Assembly: GCA_017848055.1 (NCBI GenBank)
Contig: JAGALZ010000025.1
Coordinates: 17,012-81,011 of the forward strand
Length of the DNA: 64,000 nt
Direction: 5' to 3'
DNA from: Oscillospiraceae bacterium
Lineage (GTDB): Bacteria > Bacillota > Clostridia > Oscillospirales > Ruminococcaceae
Below are positions 58,809 to 64,000 of this stretch, one piece after another; positions within the stretch are counted from its first letter, which is position 1; each line of letters opens with the position of its first letter. Made by a program: the position numbers and the translations under genes. Under the pieces are notes generated by a model. The model made no database searches. It was not told the origin of the DNA and saw nothing but the letters and a program-made list of their open reading frames with translations.

Positions 58809-59291
58809 ATGAATGCACACGGAATTGTACATAAGTACGGCGACAATGTAGACACAGACGTTATCATTCCTGCACGTTACCTCAACACCGCAAACCATAA
58901 GGAGCTTGCGTCTCATTGTATGGAGGACATCGACAAGGAGTTTGTCACAAAGGTAAAGGCAGGCGATATTATGGTCGGTGGAGCAAACTTCGGCTGCGGC
59001 TCTTCAAGAGAACACGCACCTATCGCCATCAAGGAATCGGGAATATCAGTTGTAATCGCAAAGACCTTCGCAAGAATTTTCTACCGCAATGCAATTAACA
59101 TCGGCCTTGCAATTTTGGAATGCGACGAAGCAAGCGAAAAAATCTCGGCAGGCGATGACGTAAGCGTTGATTTTGATACCGGCGTTATCACTAACCACAC
59201 AAAGAATGAAACCTATAAGGCACAGCCGTTCCCCGAGTTTATCCAGCAGATAATCCGTAAGGGCGGACTTTTGAAGTCAATAGCAGAGTAA
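58809..59291 (+). CDS. leuD: 3-isopropylmalate dehydratase small subunit
   Basis: 160 residues from the ATG at 58809, behind [24 protein letters not shown] and the swivel-domain motif [14 protein letters not shown] are diagnostic, and [18 protein letters not shown] follows. Partner of LeuC; 17 bases apart. Confidence 0.95.
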   Translation: MNAHGIVHKYGDNVDTDVIIPARYLNTANHKELASHCMEDIDKEFVTKVKAGDIMVGGANFGCGSSREHAPIAIKESGISVVIAKTFARIFYRNAINIGLAILECDEASEKISAGDDVSVDFDTGVITNHTKNETYKAQPFPEFIQQIIRKGGLLKSIAE

Positions 59292-59305
59292 GGAAGTGTG
59301 AGTAT

Positions 59306-60379
59306 ATGAACAAGAGAATTACAGCTCTGCCGGGTGACGGAATAGGCCCGGAAATCGTCGCTGAAGCAATAAAGGTGCTTGACAGAATCTGCAAAAAGTA
59401 TGACCATAAATTTGAGTATACCTATGTCGATATCGGCGGATGTTCGATTGACAAGTACGGTGTTCCGATTACCGACGAGGGTATGGAAAAGTGCAAGAAT
59501 GCCGACAGCGTGCTTCTCGGTGCGGTCGGCGGCCCTAAGTGGGACAGCTGTCCTGCAAGCATAAGACCTGAAAAGGCACTGCTTGCGGTAAGAAAGGAGC
59601 TTGGACTGTTCGCAAATCTGCGTCCGACAAAGCTCTTCCCACAGCTTGCAGGAGCATCTCCGCTCAAGCAGGAAATCGTCGGAAACGGAATTGACCTGCT
59701 TATCGTAAGAGAGCTTACAGGCGGAGTTTACTTTGGTGAGAGAAAAACCGAAGAGGTAAACGGCGAGCTTGTCGCAACCGATATTATGCCTTACTCGGAA
59801 AGCGAAATCGAAAGAATCGGCAGGGTAGGCTTTGAAACCGCAATGAAGAGAAACCGCCGACTTGCATCCGTTGATAAGGCAAACGTGCTCGACACTTCAA
59901 GACTCTGGAGAAAGGTAATGCACAGACTCTCAGAGGAATATCCTGAGGTTGAGTACAGCGATATACTCGTCGACAACACAGCTATGCAGCTTATCAAGAA
60001 TCCTACACAGTTCGATGTGCTTGTAACTGAAAATATGTTCGGCGATATCCTCTCCGATGAGGCTTCAATGCTTACAGGCTCAATAGGTATGATGCCGTCG
60101 GCATCTCTTTCCTCGGGAACACTCGGTATGTATGAGCCAATCCACGGCTCGGCACCCGATATCGCAGGAAAGAATCTTGCAAACCCGCTCGGCACAATCC
60201 TCTCAGCCGCAATGATGCTCAGATACTCATTCGATATGGCTAAGGAAGCTGACGAGATTGAAGCAGCTGTCAACAAGGCACTCGACGAAGGCTACCGCAC
60301 AGGCGATATTATGGGCGAGGGCAAAAAGCAGGTGTCATGCTCGGAAATGGGCGATATTGTAGCAAATCTTATAGTATAA
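59306..60379 (+). CDS. leuB: 3-isopropylmalate dehydrogenase
   Basis: 357 residues. [14 protein letters not shown] opens the protein. The substrate loop is LRPTKLFPQ and [10 protein letters not shown], and [19 protein letters not shown] with [15 protein letters not shown] gives the metal and NAD sites. Oxidatively decarboxylates 3-isopropylmalate. Last gene of leuACDB; terminator behind it. Confidence 0.96.
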   Translation: MNKRITALPGDGIGPEIVAEAIKVLDRICKKYDHKFEYTYVDIGGCSIDKYGVPITDEGMEKCKNADSVLLGAVGGPKWDSCPASIRPEKALLAVRKELGLFANLRPTKLFPQLAGASPLKQEIVGNGIDLLIVRELTGGVYFGERKTEEVNGELVATDIMPYSESEIERIGRVGFETAMKRNRRLASVDKANVLDTSRLWRKVMHRLSEEYPEVEYSDILVDNTAMQLIKNPTQFDVLVTENMFGDILSDEASMLTGSIGMMPSASLSSGTLGMYEPIHGSAPDIAGKNLANPLGTILSAAMMLRYSFDMAKEADEIEAAVNKALDEGYRTGDIMGEGKKQVSCSEMGDIVANLIV

Positions 60380-60428
60380 AACTAATTAACGAAAATTTTA
60401 CAAAAATGCGATTGTGCAAAATTTCTAT

Positions 60429-60466
60429 ACAGCTGTGTTTCCTGAAAGGGAAATATGGCTGTTTTG
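60429..60466 (+). terminator. Terminator of the leu operon
   Basis: ACAGC...GTTTCC pairs with GGGAAAT...GGCTGT (60429-60462), then TTTTG. It separates leuB from the rpoB promoter. Confidence 0.7.
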
Positions 60467-60496
60467 CTGTTTTGACGGTTTGGGGCTTGCGTTTCG

Positions 60497-60525
60497 TTGA
60501 CTTAAGGCTTGGCTTGTACTATAAT
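60497..60525 (+). promoter_or_regulatory. Promoter of rpoB
   Basis: TTGACT (60497-60502), 17-base spacer, TATAAT (60520-60525). A leader of about 145 bases follows, with a hairpin GCAATACGC/GCGTATTTGC near 60613-60640 that may regulate. Confidence 0.8.
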
Positions 60526-60676
60526 AGTAAACTGAATCATAATGGATATTTAGCCTCTTTTGAGGGTTAAAAGCCTCAGAGAAAGCGACTATTCCCTATG
60601 TAAAACATGCTTTGCAATACGCTTGACATGGCGTATTTGCGGCGAAGAATATATGCTTTAAGGAGTGATAAGGCCA

Positions 60677-63600
60677 ATGGTGAATGTCAAGGACGTAAAG
60701 CTCGGTAAGAATGTCCGTAAGAGCTTTGCCAAGATTAACGAAGTCTTGGAAATGCCGAATCTTATCGAAGTCCAGAAGAATTCGTACAAATGGTTTCTCG
60801 AGGAAGGATTAAGAGAGGTATTCCGTGACGTATCGGCTATTACCGATTATAACGGAACACTGGAGCTGAACTTCATCGACTACCGTATTGACGACACACC
60901 AAAGTACACTGTTGCAGAATGTAAGGAAAGAGATGTAACCTATGCAGCTCCGCTGAGAGTGGTTGCAAGACTTACAAACACAGAAACAGGCGAAATCAAG
61001 GAGAGCGAAGTGTTCATGGGCGACTTCCCGCTTATGACAGACAGCGGTACCTTTGTAATCAATGGTGCAGAGCGTGTTATCGTATCTCAGCTTGTTCGTT
61101 CACCTGGTGTATATTTTGCTAGCGAAAAGGATAAGTCCGGTAAGGACCTGTTCAAGTCAACAGTAATTCCTAACAGAGGTGCATGGCTTGAGTACGAGAT
61201 GGACTCAAACGACGCTACCTATGTAAGAATCGATAAGAACAGAAAGATTCCTCTTACAACATTTATAAGAGCTCTCGGTATCGGCACAAATGACGAAATC
61301 GAAAAGACCTTCGGCTATGATGAAAGACTCAGCCAGACAATCCTCCAGAAGGATACTACAGCTAACAGAGAGGAAGCACTCCTTGAGGTTTACAGAAAGC
61401 TCCGTCCGGGCGAGCCTCCAACGGTTGACAGCGCTGTAACACACCTCAACAACCTCTTCTTTGATGCTAAGAGATATGACCTTTCCCGCTTTGGTAGATA
61501 TAAGTACAACAAGAAGCTCGGTATCGGTTCAAGACTTGCAGGCCACACAGTTTCTCAGCCTATCGTAAATGAAATGACAGGTGAGGTTCTTGCGGAGGCA
61601 GGTCAGTTCATCGACTACGCTAAGGCTATGGAAATCGAGCAGGCCGGTGTTTATGAGGCATTCGTAACAGTTGAAGTTAAGGAATACCTCCCGACCGAAA
61701 CAGGCGAGCTCGTTCTCAAGACAAGAGAAAAGGAAGTCAAGATTATCGGTAACGGTATGGTTGACATTTCCGGATATATCGCTGAAGACCTTAAGGACTT
61801 CGGCATCAACGAGAAGGTTTCCTTCAGAGTTCTCAAGGATATTCTCGAGGAATCACAGTCTGCTGAGGAAATCGTTGAGGCATGTAAAGCAAGATGCGAC
61901 GAGCTTATTCCAAAGCACATCATTCTTGATGACATCGTAGCTTCTATTTCCTACTACCTCAACCTCATCGACGGAGTGGGTACCGTTGACGATATCGACC
62001 ACCTCGGTAACAGACGTATCAGAAGCGTTGGTGAGCTGCTCCAGAACCAGTTCAGAATCGGCTTCACAAGAATGGAAAGAGTTATCCGTGAGAGAATGAA
62101 CACCCAGTCACAGGATGTTGAAGCGCTCACTCCTACAGCTCTTATCAATATCAGACCAATTACTGCTGCAATCAAGGAATTCTTTGGTTCATCCCCACTT
62201 TCTCAGTTCATGGACCAGACAAACCCACTTGCAGAGCTTACTCATAAGAGAAGACTTTCAGCTCTCGGCCCTGGCGGTCTTTCAAGAGACAGAGCCGGAT
62301 TCGAGGTTCGTGACGTACACTACTCACACTACGGAAGAATGTGTCCTATCGAAACTCCTGAAGGCCCGAACATCGGTCTTATCTCTTACCTTGCTTCTTT
62401 CGCAAGAATCAATGAGTACGGCTTCATCGAAGCTCCTTACAGAAAGGTTGACAAGGAAACAGGCGTCGTAACAAACGAAGTTGTTTATATGACAGCTGAC
62501 GTTGAAGACTCCTTTATGGTTGCTCAGGCTAACGAGCCTCTTACAGAAGAAGGCAAGTTCGCTAACCAGAAGGTAAAGGGACGTTTCCGTGACCAGATTC
62601 TCGAAATCGACAAGAGCAAGATTGATTACATGGACGTATCACCTAAGATGGTAGTATCTGTTGCTACAGCTATGATTCCGTTCCTTGAAAACGACGACGC
62701 TAACCGTGCCCTCATGGGTTCTAACATGCAGCGTCAGGCTGTTCCGCTTCTTAAGACAGAGTCACCTATCGTTGGTACAGGTATGGAATACAAGGCTTGC
62801 CTCGACTCAGGTGTTGCTGTTGTTTCTACAGCAGGCGGTATTGTTGAAAATGTAAGTGCTGACAAGATTGAGGTAAGAGAGGACAGCGGCGAGCTGCACA
62901 CTTACGACCTCATCAAGTTCAAGCGTTCAAATGCAGGTACTTGTACAAACCAGCGTCCTATCGTTGATAAGGGTGAAAGAATTGAGGCTCATCAGGTAAT
63001 CGCTGACGGCCCTGCAACCTGCAACGGTGAAATTTCCCTCGGTAAGAATGCCCTCATCGGCTTTATGACATGGGAAGGTTATAACTACGAAGACGCTGTT
63101 CTGCTTAATGAAAACCTCGTAAAGCAGGATAAGTATACCTCTGTTCATATCGAAGAGTATGAACTCGAGTGCCGTGATACAAAGCTCGGTGCTGAAGAAA
63201 TTACAAGAGATATTCCTAACGTTGGTGAGGACGCTCTCAAGGACCTCGACGAAGATGGTATCATCAGAATCGGTGCAGAGGTAAGAGCAGGCGATATCCT
63301 CGTAGGTAAGGTAACTCCTAAGGGAGAAACTGAGCTTACAGCAGAAGAAAGACTCTTAAGAGCTATCTTCGGTGAGAAGGCAAGAGAAGTTAGAGATAAC
63401 TCCCTCAAGGTTCCTCACGGTGAAGCAGGCGTTATTATCGACGTTAAGGTATTTACAAGAGATAACTGCGACGAACTCGCTCCAGGCGTTAATAAGCTCG
63501 TAAGATGCTATATCGCTCAGAAGAGAAAGATTTCTGTCGGCGACAAGATGGCCGGCCGTCACGGTAACAAGGGTGTAGTTTCAAGAATTCTCCCACAGGA

Positions 63601-64000
63601 GGATATGCCGTTCCTCGAAGACGGTACACCGCTTGATATCTGTCTTAACCCACTCGGCGTACCTTCACGTATGATCATCGGTCAGGTACTTGAAATGCAC
63701 CTTGGCTACGCATACAGATGCCTGTCATTAAAGACAAGAGAAGAACTTGAAAATACTATTATAGACGAAAAATTCAAGGAAGAATTTTTGAAGGCTGAGG
63801 CCAACAGACGTGAGGGCAGATTCGTAAAGATTGCCACTCCTGTATTTGATGGTGCTCAGGACGAAGACATAAAGCTTGCATTTAAAGAAGCGGGTCTAAA
63901 GGACACATACAAGTCAACAGTTTATGACGGAAGAACAGGGGAAAAGTTCGACAACGACGTTACTGTCGGTGTCATGTACTACCTCAAGCTCCATCACCTT
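60677..64000 (+). CDS. rpoB: RNA polymerase beta subunit (3' end outside window)
   Basis: The ATG at 60677 follows AAGGAG and the frame is open to the window end, giving 1108 residues of an expected 1200-1250. It starts [20 protein letters not shown]. Diagnostic stretches are [12 protein letters not shown], the rifampicin region [20 protein letters not shown] followed by [20 protein letters not shown], then [14 protein letters not shown] and [18 protein letters not shown]. The usual rifampicin contact residues (Asp, His and Ser of that region) are the sensitive forms. It forms the catalytic core of RNA polymerase with beta prime, whose gene should follow. Unlike many Firmicutes, rplJ and rplL are not directly upstream. 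Confidence 0.97.
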   Translation, partial: MVNVKDVKLGKNVRKSFAKINEVLEMPNLIEVQKNSYKWFLEEGLREVFRDVSAITDYNGTLELNFIDYRIDDTPKYTVAECKERDVTYAAPLRVVARLTNTETGEIKESEVFMGDFPLMTDSGTFVINGAERVIVSQLVRSPGVYFASEKDKSGKDLFKSTVIPNRGAWLEYEMDSNDATYVRIDKNRKIPLTTFIRALGIGTNDEIEKTFGYDERLSQTILQKDTTANREEALLEVYRKLRPGEPPTVDSAVTHLNNLFFDAKRYDLSRFGRYKYNKKLGIGSRLAGHTVSQPIVNEMTGEVLAEAGQFIDYAKAMEIEQAGVYEAFVTVEVKEYLPTETGELVLKTREKEVKIIGNGMVDISGYIAEDLKDFGINEKVSFRVLKDILEESQSAEEIVEACKARCDELIPKHIILDDIVASISYYLNLIDGVGTVDDIDHLGNRRIRSVGELLQNQFRIGFTRMERVIRERMNTQSQDVEALTPTALINIRPITAAIKEFFGSSPLSQFMDQTNPLAELTHKRRLSALGPGGLSRDRAGFEVRDVHYSHYGRMCPIETPEGPNIGLISYLASFARINEYGFIEAPYRKVDKETGVVTNEVVYMTADVEDSFMVAQANEPLTEEGKFANQKVKGRFRDQILEIDKSKIDYMDVSPKMVVSVATAMIPFLENDDANRALMGSNMQRQAVPLLKTESPIVGTGMEYKACLDSGVAVVSTAGGIVENVSADKIEVREDSGELHTYDLIKFKRSNAGTCTNQRPIVDKGERIEAHQVIADGPATCNGEISLGKNALIGFMTWEGYNYEDAVLLNENLVKQDKYTSVHIEEYELECRDTKLGAEEITRDIPNVGEDALKDLDEDGIIRIGAEVRAGDILVGKVTPKGETELTAEERLLRAIFGEKAREVRDNSLKVPHGEAGVIIDVKVFTRDNCDELAPGVNKLVRCYIAQKRKISVGDKMAGRHGNKGVVSRILPQEDMPFLEDGTPLDICLNPLGVPSRMIIGQVLEMHLGYAYRCLSLKTREELENTIIDEKFKEEFLKAEANRREGRFVKIATPVFDGAQDEDIKLAFKEAGLKDTYKSTVYDGRTGEKFDNDVTVGVMYYLKLHHL

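Overview
The window looks like a chromosomal segment of a low-to-middle-GC Gram-positive gut anaerobe of the Oscillospiraceae, most like Ruminococcus. This is inferred from the Thr-rich lipoprotein linkers (Lys-Lys-Pro-Thr-Ser-Ser-type units), a BspA-type leucine-rich-repeat protein, non-secreted GH5 and lipoprotein GH16 beta-glucanases, T-box leaders, strong Shine-Dalgarno sequences and canonical TTGACA-N17-TATAAT promoters. No rRNA or tRNA gene, CRISPR array, prophage or complete insertion sequence was seen.

Layout. 1-1993 (minus): YtrA-type GntR regulator, ABC ATPase and ABC-2 permease (cut by the window edge). 2244-5093: GH5 and GH16 beta-glucanases with an AraC regulator. 5209-10431: HD nucleotidase, a seven-codon remnant of an SRAP gene, GNAT acetyltransferase, LRR protein, epimerase, YgjP-like metallopeptidase, VOC protein and XRE regulator. 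10678-14442: a set of related lipoproteins and a membrane protein sharing an extracellular beta-rich domain. 14500-15687: WYL regulator. 15838-24496: a Tad/Flp pilus locus (CpaF ATPase, TadB, TadC, two prepilin peptidases, Flp-like pilin, two TadE-like pseudopilins, a large TadG-like protein), followed by a fibronectin-III lipoprotein. 24594-31429: histidine phosphatase, MaoC protein, deformylase-like protein, CofE-like ligase, lipoproteins, HTH regulator and an asparagine-synthetase-like enzyme without its N-terminal glutaminase residues. 31493-34423 (minus): a second GntR/ABC module. 34453-38737: PnuC with a structured leader, AlkD-like repair protein, MATE and MFS transporters.

38862-48580: T-box-controlled alaS, HIT protein, ComEC-like channel, holA, RNase M5-like TOPRIM protein, pyrB carrying a PyrI-type zinc domain, a cell-wall amidase and trmB. 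48596-52778 (minus): hypothetical protein, galactokinase, small hypothetical protein and phosphohexomutase. 52993-55478: alpha/beta hydrolase and ComM-like ATPase. 55502-60379: T-box-controlled leuA-leuC-leuD-leuB leucine operon. 60497 to the right edge: rpoB, open at the window end.

The most unusual structure is a family of four long palindromic intergenic elements (2036-2245, 25283-25542, 28962-29283, 50456-50758). Each has a conserved 20-bp inverted-repeat core. Two (28962 and 50456) have clear side hairpins in both arms, giving a predicted cloverleaf; the other two are reduced. Each also has an outer stem whose sequence is specific to its locus yet self-complementary, and each abuts at least one stop codon. 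They may be a mobile or structured element lodged in the loops of intrinsic terminators. I do not recognise them as a described family.
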